Origin: Floccularia luteovirens | Lineage: Eukaryota; Basidiomycota; Agaricomycetes; Agaricales; Squamanitaceae | DNA length: 64,000 nt | Reading direction: 5' to 3' | NCBI GenBank assembly: GCA_009739215.1 | Contig: VSJF01000004.1 | Span: forward strand, 1,922,001-1,986,000 | Shown: in pieces, positions 1-11,957 of the stretch | How the letters are laid out: every line of letters starts with the position of its first letter | Position numbering within the stretch: position 1 is the first letter of the stretch | Program-made: the position numbers and the translations under genes | Notes under the pieces: generated by a model | What the model was told of the DNA's origin: nothing | What the model saw: only the letters and a program-made list of their open reading frames with translations | Database searches by the model: none

Positions 1-1783
1 TCCCCGCTACCTGTACATGTATTGGAAGACTGTACAAATACTTCTTCGACCCCCCTTCGTAAACTTTCTTTCTTTCCACCAACTCCCCCGGATGATCTCC
101 GTAAAAACAAAAGGCCATTTGTAGAACCAGAAGAACCTCACAAACGCGTCAAACTTGCTACAAAACTCGAGGTGTCAAACGTAACTGACTCAGAAGACGA
201 ATGCGAAAGAGATTATTCTATGGTTCGGGCTAGGGCCCGTAGACGAACCGCTTTCAATATACATTCCGACTTCATGGCTATGTCGGCTTCACAGTTGCGT
301 CGGCAAGAATGTATGTCTTGTCCCACAATTTTCCATGAGTTTGCTAATTAGATTATCATTGATACACCAGTATCTACATTACCGATCTTACAATCCTTCG
401 TGTCGTCGCATCAATTTGACGTTTTCAAGTGTCAGTCAATAGATGTTGATGGGTATCTAACGCCTCCATATGCATGTTCGTATACTAATGGTGGGTCTCG
501 TTCTTCTGTTCGCGTTTTCTCCTCAGCGGATAAATAAAAATAGGTGCAAAGTTAGGTGATGAACCCTTGTTAGCAGTTGCAACAGAACAAGGGTCTGTCC
601 ATATTTTGAAGACGTCCTCACGCAAAACCTGGGATACAGGTAAGCCTAAGTATTACTTGACCAAAATCGACCATGCTCATAACTCTCAGAACCTTTGAAA
701 ACCACGTTACAACCTCATAACAATGGTATATTTGATCTGAAATGGGATATGTCCGATACTTTCATAGCGACCGCATCTGGTGACCAATCGGCGCGTATTA
801 CGTGCATAGAAAAGAACGTGACGACTCTCATTCTTGGAGGTCATACGAGTACAGTCAAGTGCCTTGCCTGGGATCCAAATCACAGGGACTTAATTGCTAC
901 AGGTGGAAGGGATGGTGCCGTACGTCTGTGGGATTTGCGAGTTAGCGAAGAGAGAGATACAGATGAACCTGGAGTTATTGGTCCGGTGATTGTTATTCCT
1001 CGCACGCATGAAGACATTGCTCCTGGAAAACCTAGAAGAGCAAAGAATATTCCGAAGCCCAGGAGCGTCACTGGAATGTTATCTCCTGAATCAGATCCAT
1101 ATGGTATCGTCACGAGTGGTTCCTTCGACGGGTAAGATTTATTCTTTTTATTGAATTGGTTTGTGGAGTTTAAACATCATTCAATTGTAGGATCCTCAAA
1201 TATTGGGACCTAAGGGTTCCTACCACCGCTAGAAAGTCGAAGTCAGCCAAACCGAAAATCCCCAATGCCATCTATACAACCTCAATCGATCCTACTGTAC
1301 ATAGCGGATCCCGACGGCCGAGGGGTATAATAAGTCTGGCATTAGGAACTGGACCGACGACAGGTCTTGCATTTGCTCTGGGAGCAGACTCACGAATACA
1401 TACGTACTCGCTTCCATCCTTAGATGCCAGGAGTTTTTCATATAAAAACGACAATATGCGAACAGACTCGTTCTACCTCGGACTGTCTATGTCGCCGTGT
1501 GGTAGGGTGGCTCGCGAGTGGAGGCAGTGGTTCAGTTGGCAGCAACTTCATATTTGATGTCAGCAATGCTTGCAAGACGACATCAAGTGCGAATACACCG
1601 TCCAATGGGGTCGAGCTTGTGGGTGAACTTGGCGAAAAAGGAGCTGTGGACTGGGCGCAGAATTTGCTTAGTACTTGTGCAGACGACGGAACGGTTCGAC
1701 TGTGGCGTCCTAATATTGAGACTTATAGAGCATGCCAGGAGGACCCAGTAGCGATGAAATGGAACTGGGCTTGGGCAAAATAA
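1..1783 (+). CDS. Cdt2/DTL-like WD40 substrate receptor (5' partial, one apparent frameshift)
   Basis: The reading frame is open from base 1, so the start lies upstream. Exons are 1-310, 371-490, 544-639, 690-1131 and 1191-1783. The N-terminus is disordered and basic (SFFPPTPPDD region). WD40 repeats follow, with GH-WD signatures such as GGHTSTVKCLAWDP and GAVRLWDLRV, a long insert, and a C-terminal repeat ending in DDGTVRLWRP. Repeat order and the insert resemble Cdt2/DTL, the receptor that brings Cdt1 and other PCNA-bound proteins to the CRL4 ubiquitin ligase. In the last exon the frame breaks at the GGG of 1505-1507. The frame before it gives MSPCGR and the shifted frame gives WLASGGSGS, together one WD40 strand. 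Without correction the protein stops near 1557. WD40 assignment is firm; Cdt2 identity is inferred. Confidence 0.75.
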
Positions 1784-2010
1784 GTTATCGATCAGGCAGC
1801 GGTCGGTGTAAGATTAGAGCTCATTAATCATAGCACAGGATAGAAGATCCCGATATTCATTATATGTTCGGGACCTTATATAGCACATTAACCAGGAGCC
1901 AGAAATCAGGCTATAATATATAAGCGGTATGAAACGCAATTAGAGGAATACGTGGAGAGGGATAATGTTAAGTCCAGAAATAGATGACAATGTCCCTCAT
2001 CAATACCGTG

Positions 2011-2934
2011 TCACTTCTGTTGAATTGCATTTACCAACCTACATCATAAATTATTTTCATTGATGGATGTATTAACAAGCGTGTTGATCACGATATAATG
2101 AATGCTACACTCACCAATCTAGACCATCCTCGAGGCCTTCCCCTTTCGTAGCACAACTCCCCCGAACACTCCATGGTCTTGTCTTTTCACCACCAGCAAG
2201 CCCAAGTTGTTCGCTAATATCTTCTGGTTTGAGTGCGCCAGGAACGTCTTGCTTATTACAGAACACGAGCAGCGGGACACCTTTGAGTTCTTCTTCAGAC
2301 AACATCGTAAGTAGTTCCGTCCGTGACGTTGTTAACCGTGAGTGATCGGATGAGTCGATAACATAGATGATAGCAGAGGTATTCGGGAAGTAACATCTCC
2401 AATAAGGTCTGTCGAAGCGACGTTAAGGCAAATAAACGACAATTACTTCGGGAAATTATGTCGCTTACCGAATACTCGACTGTCCTCCGAGATCCCATAC
2501 TTGAAATTTGATGTTTTTGTACTGTAAGAGTGATTGGAATTGTCGAACGAGAATGATCAACCAAAAGAATTACTGACTTGAACAGTCTCGACGTTGAAAC
2601 CGATTGCTATGGATAGCAAAAAGTTAAATGTGTTGCCAATTACACAAGAAGGTGTACACACTTGGGATGGTAGAAACGACCTCGCCGATCTGGGATTTCG
2701 AAATGTCAGTATCGTAGCGGAGTCGACCCTGCACCTTTATACTTTACCTGCAGCTTGTACAAGATAGTTGTCTGGAACAAACAAATCAACAACTTTCCCT
2801 GCACAAAGGAACTGCAAGCCGCCCACCTTGCCAGCGGAATCCAAACCTAACATAAGTATCCGTACATCTTGGTCCTTGCTCCATCGGACCAGCGATGCCA
2901 AGGAGGAGAATAGTGAGGATATTGAGAGACCCAT
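2011..2934 (-). CDS. ARL1: ARF-like small GTPase Arl1
   Basis: This is a Ras-superfamily GTPase of the Arf/Arl branch that recruits golgins and tethers to the trans-Golgi. The start at 2934 gives MGLSIS, with Gly2 available for N-myristoylation. Small exons then encode the P-loop GLDSAGK-TTILYKLQ (split by an intron after the Lys codon), switch I STIPTIGFNVETVQ, the YKNIKFQVWDLGGQSS switch II segment, NKQD for guanine specificity and the SATKG-like CATKGEGL loop. The last exon adds DWLVNAIQQK and a stop at 2011-2013. Length, about 180 residues, fits the family. It diverges from the WKF-domain gene across a 200 bp interval. Arl1 is preferred over Arf because of the switch and C-terminal sequences. 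Confidence 0.85.
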
Positions 2935-3134
2935 GAGCCCAACGAAATGGTGGTATGGAAGAGGAGGACAAAAACTATGACTAGGACCTTGTGAAAATTC
3001 TTCAAATGAACTCCTCCCCGTCCAGGGTTTCCCTGCAACTGTCAGCAACCCGCTCTGGAAAAGGAACCCCAGATCACGTGCTTCCTTCCAGCAATTTTTT
3101 CTTTTATTTCAAAACTAGTCTCTAGCTACTTGCA
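2935..3134. promoter_or_regulatory. Shared divergent promoter, ARL1 / WKF gene
   Basis: This is a 200 bp interval between two head-to-head start codons. It contains a CACGTG E-box at 3075-3080, the kind of site bound by bHLH factors such as Cbf1. Function is inferred from position only. Confidence 0.4.
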
Positions 3135-4129
3135 ATGTCCGAAGAAAAGCCTCGCAATAAAGTTAAGAAACCCAACAAAAGAAAGCATGCGGATGATGAC
3201 CCTGATCAAGACATAAACTTCGTCGAGGACAAGCAATCAAAGAAGAAGCGCAAGCGACTGGATAAGGAGAAACAGGATGTCGGAAAAGATGTTACAGGAT
3301 CACTCATTTATGTCGAGAATGATATTTTGGCAGACTCGAAGAAAAAAAGTAAGGGGAAAAAGGGTAAACATGGGGATGGAAATGAGGTTCTCGATATATC
3401 CGCGCATGTCGATGGAGAAGAGGTAGAGTCAAAGCCCAAAAAACGCAAGAAACACGATCACAAATCCGAAGAGCCAAAGAAGGAGAAAAAGAAACGCGAA
3501 AACAAAACTGGATTTCCTGACCCCGAACAAGATTCTTCAGAGCAGTTGAATGAACAGTCACGCAAAGGTGGATCTGCTGTTATCTTCCTAGGGGAAGTGT
3601 TCTGTACTGATATCGTAAATAAAGCGTTGGCATATGCGTTTGCCCAATTCCACCGTCCTTCAAAGTGGAAGTTCAATAAAGCACGTCAGAATTGGTTGAT
3701 CCGCAACCTCTGGTCCACCGAGATGGTATAGTCTGCTTTTCTTCTTTATTTTATCACGCGTGTCGCCCGACTGATCTGTGAATGTTTCAGATTCCTGAGT
3801 TGTACCATCCGCTTGTCGTGAAATACCTTTCCAACGTTCAAGGTGGCACACGTGAAGTATGTTAAAAGTCATTCAGAGTTTTTCAGTGTCTATGAGCTGA
3901 CAAGGATCTTATTCCCATTCAGAAACTCCTCAAGTCGTGTAATGATATTCTGAGTACAGCCCAGCCAACAACGGAAACTGGACAAGGACAGGCGGTAGAT
4001 TCTGTGCAATCAAACCCGAACACAGTAAAATTATTATTTTCGGCAGACTCTGTTGCGCAAGCTCAAAATATCAAGAAAGCTCTCGCGAAAAACCTTCTCG
4101 ACGCTTTAAATAGATCAGTTCCATCATGA
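3135..4129 (+). CDS. WKF-domain (C7orf50-like) nucleolar protein
   Basis: Exons are 3135-3725, 3791-3856 and 3923-4129, giving 287 residues. The first 130 residues are a lysine-rich low-complexity tail with several bipartite nuclear or nucleolar signals (KKKRKRLDK, KPKKRKKHDHK). The folded part, near residues 145-220, contains the SKWKFNKARQNWLIRN segment that defines the WKF domain of human C7orf50 and fungal relatives, followed by PELYHPLVVKYLSNVQGGTRE and a short helical end. These proteins are nucleolar and linked to ribosome biogenesis, but the biochemical role is unknown. Domain assignment comes from the WKF motif and length. Confidence 0.75.
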
Positions 4130-6455
4130 TCATTGTACTGTGAACCATACAAACCACACAAGACCCGGTTCTAATTATGCTATAACTATAAGGTCTTTGA
4201 CAATGTTTTATCTTTCTTGGCAACCGTCCAGCAACCCTGCGATATTATTGTATCGGCACTGGGTAACGATAGGCCCTTGAAAATATACCCGCGGAGTATA
4301 TGCGTTCTTCGTCGGCATAACGAGTGGTCCGGAGAACCTCCACAGGTTTGGCCGATGCATTTCCTCGAACCAAGCGTTTATTAGAATTGGAACAATCGTA
4401 TCCTTGCGCCGAGATCAATGACACCTGACACCGCCTCGAAAAATATTCTGGACCCACCAACTTCTAGCTCCAAAGAATTCTCTCTTGGGAGTAGGGACCG
4501 GCACGTGCAATATCTGTGACATCTCTTTACGTTCTCGACAAATGCACATTTTCAATTGTATCTGGCATCGTTTGGCTTTGTCAGGTCATGACGCTTAGTT
4601 CCATGTCATTCGCACAACAACCCTGTACTTTTAATTGCTTGGACGTTTGTAAAAACCCCACTCCCTTATCCTTTTTGCCCGCTTCCCAGACTCCAAACGT
4701 AATTCTAAAACAGCTAGAGGGTGAGATTAGGATATTCATAGGGTCGAAGATTCATACGAAGACCGCGGATGTTTTTTTTTCTATGATTCAATCTCGGTTC
4801 TTCTATGATGCACAAAATAATAAACCTGACCACCATGGTCCTGCCGTTGTTCTGCTTTGTCATGAGACCCCTCGATTTGTTTATGTCAACTCCACATTGA
4901 GGTGATAATAATAACGTCTTCAACAAAAGTTTTATTGTTAATGAAGAGTGTCTGATGTTGATGGGCACCTAGGCACCTTGATACCACTTAGCCGACTGCC
5001 TAAGATGACCTGGGACAGGAGTAGGTAGCATTCTGCCAAGAGTATTCTTTATACTCGAGCTTGAGCTTGGGTGATTGAACTAGAGCACGGACTAGATGTG
5101 GTCTGAATCAAGGATTGGTACTCGAGTTCATGATATGTTACATATCAGTTTCGTATTAGGAAAATAAATGAATTGGGACCTAGTTACCCCTTGTAAATGA
5201 CTATAACAGCCTGTAGAAATATGAATTCTGTCACCAGTGCGGTGCAAACTTGCTCCCGAATTACTTGTAAGTCAACACAATGACAGATATCTAAAGAATG
5301 GAGAGCACGATTCCGAGATCAATCTTTTGCATAGTTCGAATGGTACCATATACAAGATATACTGATGGTGGCGGTTGTTCATTCTGCAAATCCTTGCCGT
5401 TCAACTGTCAGAGTGTAAAGATGGTGATATGTACAATGCAATGCATATAGTTAGGAACACAAGGTATCGGACAAGGTTTGAAGTATTTGAGGCTAGACAG
5501 ACGAATATACTTAGTCCCTGTTAACTGTCAACCTAAACAGTCGACTTTGCATAACTATCATATATAGATAGAACGACGTTTCAATCCCTCACAACAACTT
5601 TTACAAGAGTCCTGAGTTTGAATATCCACTAGCAGTGTCAACGCCAGCGTCCAAAGTGACATGAACCAGAGGATAGCTGTTGACAATGACACGGGGAGAA
5701 GAGTGGGAGATGTATCGACATATGACATGAAGGCTTGGACATTCAGTTTGAGCGGCCTGGCCACGTCGAACGTCTACGGACGCTTCGGCGTATCCTCTGG
5801 AGGCTCGGAGTCGGGCGGGTTACGGTCGGTGGTAGTGAGGCGGGGAAGGCCAACGGAGGTCGGCGCCCTGGAGCTCATTGTCGGAAGATGATCGATGAGC
5901 GCTTGTCCAAATTGGTGCTGTTTTCCTGGAATGAGAATTGTGCGCTCTGTGGTCTTTTTTTTGAATCCTTGTTGATATCCTGGTTATTGTCTGTCAATGG
6001 TGCAGGCCATCATAGTAGACAGATACCCAAGGCTAATATTCATGTACATATCCCACACCCTATCTAAGATCCACTACATACTATGGCGCCTCGGTACAGA
6101 AGATTGCAATTGTCCCTATCCAGTGACCTTGATACGAGTCCAAGTGTTTTGCAGACCCCTCCATTAATTCTTAAGCGCCTCGATTGCTCTAGAACAGAAT
6201 TCAAGAAATATTCAGATCAAATGTTCTCACTTAACACTTAGTCACACTAAAACGTGAAACAAAAGACCCAACGCAGAGCGTGGGCACAATATCATACGCA
6301 ATAACGAATGATAGCTACTTCGAAACAAAACATAAACTGTTGTCTACGAACATAATGGAAATTTATGAAGAAAAAGGCAATATGTAGAACAAGGTGGCAA
6401 ACGCCCAGCAAAAAAATAAGGCAACGGCTTGATTTTGGGCGTTTGTACTGCAAAA
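4130..6455. other. Intergenic region without a supported gene
   Basis: These 2.3 kb hold only short open frames. The 129-codon plus-strand frame at 4516-4905 opens on GTG and has no recognizable domain. On the minus strand at 5558-5866 a proline-rich stretch and a hydrophobic helix share one frame but are separated by a TAG codon; see the findings. No RNA gene or repeat was recognized. Confidence 0.5.
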
Positions 6456-8637
6456 TCAGGCAGCAACACCTTCAACCAAAGCTACTGGTTGGACATCGTT
6501 GACAACCCAAGCTTCAGGGACTGCGTTACGTTTGGGGGTTGCACTAGGCGTAATCTGTTTTCCGATAGGTCCCAATAGAACATCAAATCGTGCACGAGCA
6601 ACAGTTGCAGCACGGCGGTCCACTATGGCTTCTTCACCATGCGTTAATGTGGGTGGACATCCTGCGAGTTGTTCATCTGTCCAAAGTGCATCCATTTTCT
6701 GGGATTTGTCAACTGCTTCCATCCCTACTCCACACCTGCCTCCAGCATCTTTCCAGTCCTGAACGCGTCGAATGCCTAGTTCCGAAAACACACTGTCAAC
6801 AGCGCATACAAGTCGTTCCATCTGTTCCTGAGTATGCCGTGGTGTGACCGTGATACGCAAACGCTCCTCTCCACGCGCGACAGTCGGGTAGTTGATTGAT
6901 TGTACGTAAATATTGTGCTTGGCAAGAAGGGCGTCTGATGCTGCTTTTGCGAGAGCAGCATCGCCGACAAGTACAGGGACGATGTGAGAAGGACCAGGGC
7001 TATAAAGAGAAAATAAATTTCTATATCCAGTACTGCTTGGGAACACTTACACGACAGGAATATCCATTTCTGCAAAGCGTGTTTTGACTACACGAACATT
7101 TCGCTGTTTGAGTTGACGGTCACCGAGATATTGAGTTTGGTATGCAACACTTGCGCGCGCGCCAGCAACGGTAGCGGGTGGAAGAGAAGTGGTAAAGATA
7201 AATCCGGGAGCATAGGACCTAATCATGTCAACAAAGTCGTCTGAGCCTGCAATGTAACCCCCGACTGCGCCGTATGCCTTGCCAAGTGTACCTGAAGGGA
7301 AACCAGACATTTAAAACGGATATGAAACAAAGAGGCAAATGATCCCTACCAGTGATAATATCAATCCGATCCATAACGGAGCCTTTGACCGGGTATGGAT
7401 TGTTGCCAGCTGCCCTGTGAGCTTCAAAGTCAAGATGTTCAGCAACACCAGCGCCACGTGGCCCGTATAACCCCACAGCATGAACCTCGTCAAGGAAGGT
7501 TAGAGCGCCGTATTTGTCTGCTAGGTCGCAAATTTCCTTTATGGGGCCAACACTTCCGCACATGGAGTATACACTTTCGAATGCAATAATCTTGGGGGTT
7601 TCCTTTGGATACTGACTAAGCTTGGTTTCGAGATCCTCGAGATCGTTATGTTTAAAAAGAACCCGTTTAGCACCAGAATGGCGCATACCTTGAATCATAG
7701 AAGCGTGATTCATGGTGTCCGAAAAGAATACGCAACCAGGGAGTTTAGAACCGAGTGTAGAGAGAGTAGCATCGTTGGCGACATAGCAGGAAGAGAAAAC
7801 GAGAGCGGCATCTTTGCGGTGGAGAGCAGCGAGCTCCTGCTCGAGACCAAGATGCATGGCTCCGTTTCCGGCAATGTTACGGGTTCCGCCCGCGCCATGG
7901 CCATATTTGTCGAGGGTGCGACTATAGAAAAAATAAACGTGGCAGTGTTAGATTATTATCATTCAATTTTGATGACGGTATATTAAAAGAATGACGCACT
8001 GCATCGTTTCGAGAACAACGGGATTGTTACCCATGCCGAGATAGTCGTTGGCACACCAGACTTCGACTTCATCTTTGGGACTGCCAGTATGCGCAACTGG
8101 GAATTTTGCAGCAAGACGATTTATGTTGTTAAAGTAGCGGTAGGACTTGTCTTGGTGTTTCTTCTCGAGCTCGGACACGTAGAAGTGCTCGTAGTTGAAA
8201 GCGCCATGAGATTTGGGCTGAGGAGCAGGCTTTGTTTCAACTGCCTTCTGATGGAAGGGGCAACCGGCAGTCGCGGCCTTTTTCTTTTCCGCTGCGACTG
8301 CGAGCTCATCGGCCATACGAGCAGCTGCTCTGGCAGCAGAAGCGTGTGGACACATCTCGACGGTAGAGCCTGGGGGTGGAAAGACACCCTTCTCTTTGTG
8401 GATTCTATCGACATCTGAATTTGCAGCAACACTTGCATAGCCGGCAACAATTTCCTTGGAACGGACGTTAAGAGCGGGACCCATGACAGGGCAGTTTGTG
8501 GCCCGCTCAGTAAGAGCGGAGAGGGAGGGGAAACGCTTCGAGGAAGAAGTGCATAGAGTGCGGAGGGTTGTATGCTTTGTTCTACCGAGGAAAGGACAAG
8601 CAGACTTGAACCTAGTGAGAGAGGAGAGTTTGTCCAT
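6456..8637 (-). CDS. HEM1: 5-aminolevulinate synthase, mitochondrial
   Basis: The enzyme condenses glycine with succinyl-CoA to form 5-aminolevulinate, the first step of haem synthesis, in the mitochondrial matrix with PLP. Exons are 8000-8637, 7350-7921, 7051-7291 and 6456-6999, giving 664 residues. The presequence starts [10 protein letters not shown] and is rich in Ser, Thr and Arg. Cys-Pro dipeptides at C14, C49, C96 and C126 match haem regulatory motifs. The catalytic core shows [19 protein letters not shown], the [13 protein letters not shown] glycine loop (split by an intron), [10 protein letters not shown] and [12 protein letters not shown], whose Lys should bind PLP. The C-terminal extension beyond the core is about 90 residues. 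It lies 127 bp upstream of ARG8 on the same strand. Confidence 0.97.
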
Positions 8638-8764
8638 TGGAAATGGAAAGATAGAAGAAAGTAAAATCACGAAATTTCTCTTTTTATCAAGTCGATTAGC
8701 CAATCATCGTAATTCAATTATTAATCCCCAAACACTCCGGACCACCCCATATTTGGTAATACTG

Positions 8765-11700
8765 TTACCTACTAACTGCAATACAACTTTCCAATACATC
8801 CACCGCTAAATCCACTTCCGACTCACTCACTGTCAGGCTCGGTACAAGTCGTACCGCATCTGTTCCGGCACTCAACACAATCACTCCCCGCTCTCTTGCA
8901 AGACCCACTATTTCTCCCGGCACACCGTTCCTCCGGAATCCAATCCCACGAATCAGTCCACGCCCACGCACGTCGCTCACCGTCTCCGGAAATAGCTCCG
9001 GTAGCCGTTCCAGACGTGCACCGAGGTGTGCCCCGACCGTCCGTATATGTTCAGTCATCTCTGGCGCAGACAGCCGCCCTAGTACATGGCACCCAACAGC
9101 ACACCCAAGTGGAGATCCTCCAAATGTTGTTCCATGAATCCCTACTGTCATTGTTGCAGCGATGTTATCCCGCATTAACACCGCACCTATGGGGTAACCG
9201 TTTCCAAGTGGTTTTGCCATCGTCACGATATCAGGATGGCAGTCAACAGGCAGTGTAGAGTGCGCCCACAACTTCCCTGTACGGTATAGGCCACACTGTC
9301 GTTCAATTCCTATCATCAGATGTCAAATATATTTTCTGATAACTGGGACGTACTTGGATCTCATCAAATATCAACACAGCTCCAACCTCGTCACACCGTC
9401 GCCTCAACGCTCGCAAGAAACTTTCATCAGCAGCATATATTCCCCCTTCACCTTGAATGGGCTCGACAATCACCGCACACGTATCTTCCGTCACCAGAGT
9501 ACTCAACTCACTCTCGACATTCAATTGTCCCACATCTATCCCGGGTAACAATGGCTCAAACGGCGCCTGGTATTTCTTCGTCTGAGTTACACTCAATGCA
9601 CCAAACGTACGCCCGTGGAATGCATGCGAGAAGCACGCTATCCTCGTCTTTGTACATTCTCCAGAAGCTACATCTCTATTTTTTCCAGCCGCTGCCCAGC
9701 GGTCTTTACCTACTTTGCGCGCGATCTTGAGCGCACCCTCGTTCGCTTCTGTACCAGTATTTGAAAAGAATACTTTCGCGCCGGGAAGGCCGGAAGTCTC
9801 TCCACCTCCGGGATATCCGAGCCCCCCTTCTCGCTCCGTCAGAGTTACTAATAGTTCCGCAAGCCGGCCGGCCCACTCGTGGTGGAATGCATTGCTCGTG
9901 TGCAGCAGCTTCCCTGCTTGGGTTCCAATAACCTATAGAAATAAAGATCAGATCCATTCACAGCTTTGGTGTGAGAATGCAAGCGAGAAACTGAGAGCAG
10001 AAAATGTAAAGATAGACGATAACAGTGTGAAGCTGTCAAAATTTGAATACGAGGACGAGGAATAAAAATAAATGGAGGTGCGAGAGTAAGGTGCCGAGGC
10101 AAAGGTAAGAAGGTGGCAGATGCGCGTCCTCGAACGTGAGTTTCCAACCCCTCCGGCAATGCAGAGACGCTCCGGTAAATAACGTGCAAGAGAAAATATG
10201 CGTCCGGGTACGTGAGAGAACCCTTCCCCGGAAAATATAAATTTGGTTTGCCGCCCCAGATACGCGCGGCATCGAAAGTTATGTGCGACAATCGCGATTG
10301 TGAATTTCATCTTTTGTTCACAAAAAAGTGTACAATCGCTTTGTCAGATGTTGTAGATGTATCAGTGAGGTGAAACCGGTGTTAGAATGAGAGGTATATA
10401 TCCGGGTAGGATGTATGCACACATGAGAAATTGATTGGGATGGGGATATGGCATTTTGAGGGAACCAATGTTATGGAGCACTCCTCGACATTTACGTTGA
10501 TGGATGTAGTGGGTGGCATTCGAGTTTCATATTAGAAGTAGACTCCATTCTTTTGGATTCCTATGCGACCATTGACAACTTCGCACAAGCCAATGCGTAT
10601 CCAAGCACCATCTATAACCCGACACATTTGACATCCTCCTTCCCAGCAAAACACACTGCGCAGTCACCATAGAAAAAAGAACCAAAAATAGCAGGTCCGG
10701 TTTCATAGACAGCGAGCGGTGGTTGATAGGGGTTTGGATTGCCTGGGCATGCATATGTGGGACTCTGAAGGAACTCTTCAGATCGGGGAGCACAAGTAAG
10801 CTAAGCCATAGAATGCATCTGCGATGATAGTAGCAACGAATTTCGGATGGGATGGGCCGATTGCTAAAGGTTTGCAGGTTTGAAATGCGTCTTCTTAGGA
10901 AGTCCAAATTAACCATCGCTGTTGCGAAATAAAAACGCCAACATCAAAATCGGTAATACGATGCGAGATAACCCCAAAGGGTTAGTACCACCACTTTTCT
11001 AGATGATGGGACGAGGGGAGAGAGACCGTGTGGGAGACGAAGGACACTGATACGTATGATAGTGTGATGGAAAGGGCCATTAATACCGCACCAAAGCCGT
11101 CCTCGTCAACCATATCCCATTATTCCATCCCTGCTTGATTGCTGATCATCATATGCATTGCACCTTTGAAACTGGGAATGACTCCTGAGATTCTATTGGG
11201 TGTGATGTGATTAGGGATGTGGGGTTTGAAAGTTGTATTAGATCTTGGTGATTCGATGTAGAGTTCGACCCTCAGCCGCCAATAAAGTCGTGGACATAAG
11301 ATGGACAATCATGAATCATAACAAGAAGTGAAGGAATGAAATGAGTAGGAATCTAAGCTGAGATAGGGATGGCTGTCTTGTGGACAGTGTGTACCCCATT
11401 TTGCCCCCCATATCGTACTATCTAAGTGGCGTATGGTGCCGAATACAAAACAAGTTTGCGGGGGTAGAAAGTGAAACGAGCGATAATCAAGGAAGGGGAA
11501 CTGAAGCGAAAGGAAACAAGAAACAATAGAATCGGACGAAAATGAGAAGAAGCAAAGCGAACCATAACGAACTCTAGAGAGAAACAAACTCACCTGAGCA
11601 ACTCCTTCATCTGCATGTCCCAGTGCATTGACAGCAATACCTGCACTGAAATCGAGGAAACGTCTGCCTTCAGCATCCGTTACCCATGATCCTTTGCCGT

Positions 11701-11957
11701 GTGTAAGCACAAAATCGGGGCGTGCGTACACCGGAAGGAGGTACTTCAAGGCGCGACCTAAAGTGTCTGTGGTCGTCTGAGAAGGCGAAGAGGATGGTAT
11801 CATGCAAGTGGGTTTAAGGTATTTTGTACATGGTCCCGAGCTGGATGTATGCTGGAATAATATAACTTTAGTACAATACACTCTACATGTCTGGAGAAAT
11901 ACGTACTGAAGACATCCTTCTCGCATGGAGGATGTTACGCGTTACAATACGCTTCAT
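8765..11957 (-). CDS. ARG8: Acetylornithine aminotransferase, mitochondrial
   Basis: This is a class III PLP aminotransferase converting N-acetylglutamate semialdehyde to N-acetylornithine in arginine synthesis. Exons are 11907-11957, 11594-11851, 9354-9932 and 8765-9295, giving 472 residues. The first exon encodes an Arg-rich import sequence (MKRIVTRNILHARRMSS). The core shows FLDFSAGIAVNALGH, SNTGTEANEGALKIARK, SHAFHGRT, FDEIQCGLYRTG (spanning an intron) and TMAKPLGNGYPIGA with the PLP lysine, then GTTFGGSPLGCAVG. Family length and motifs are complete. The intron between exons 2 and 3 is 1661 nt, about 25 times longer than its neighbours. Ornithine aminotransferase is less likely given the import presequence and core motifs. 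Confidence 0.94.
9933..11593 (-). other. 1661-nt intron inside ARG8
   Basis: The donor is GTGAGT after GCTCAG at 11594 and the acceptor is CTATAG before the codons for VIGTQAGKLL at 9932. The flanking exons join in phase 0 and both encode conserved aminotransferase sequence, so the gap is intronic or an insertion. Inside are only short open frames (for example minus-strand 10527-10916) without recognizable domains. I found no obvious terminal inverted repeats by eye. Confidence 0.75.

Noticed and set aside
4516..4905. 129-codon plus-strand open frame
   Set aside because: Opens on GTG, first internal Met is late, no domain and no matching exon nearby.
10527..10916. Minus-strand 129-codon frame within the ARG8 intron
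   Set aside because: No domain, low complexity; in the spliced transcript it is removed. Kept only as part of the intron finding.
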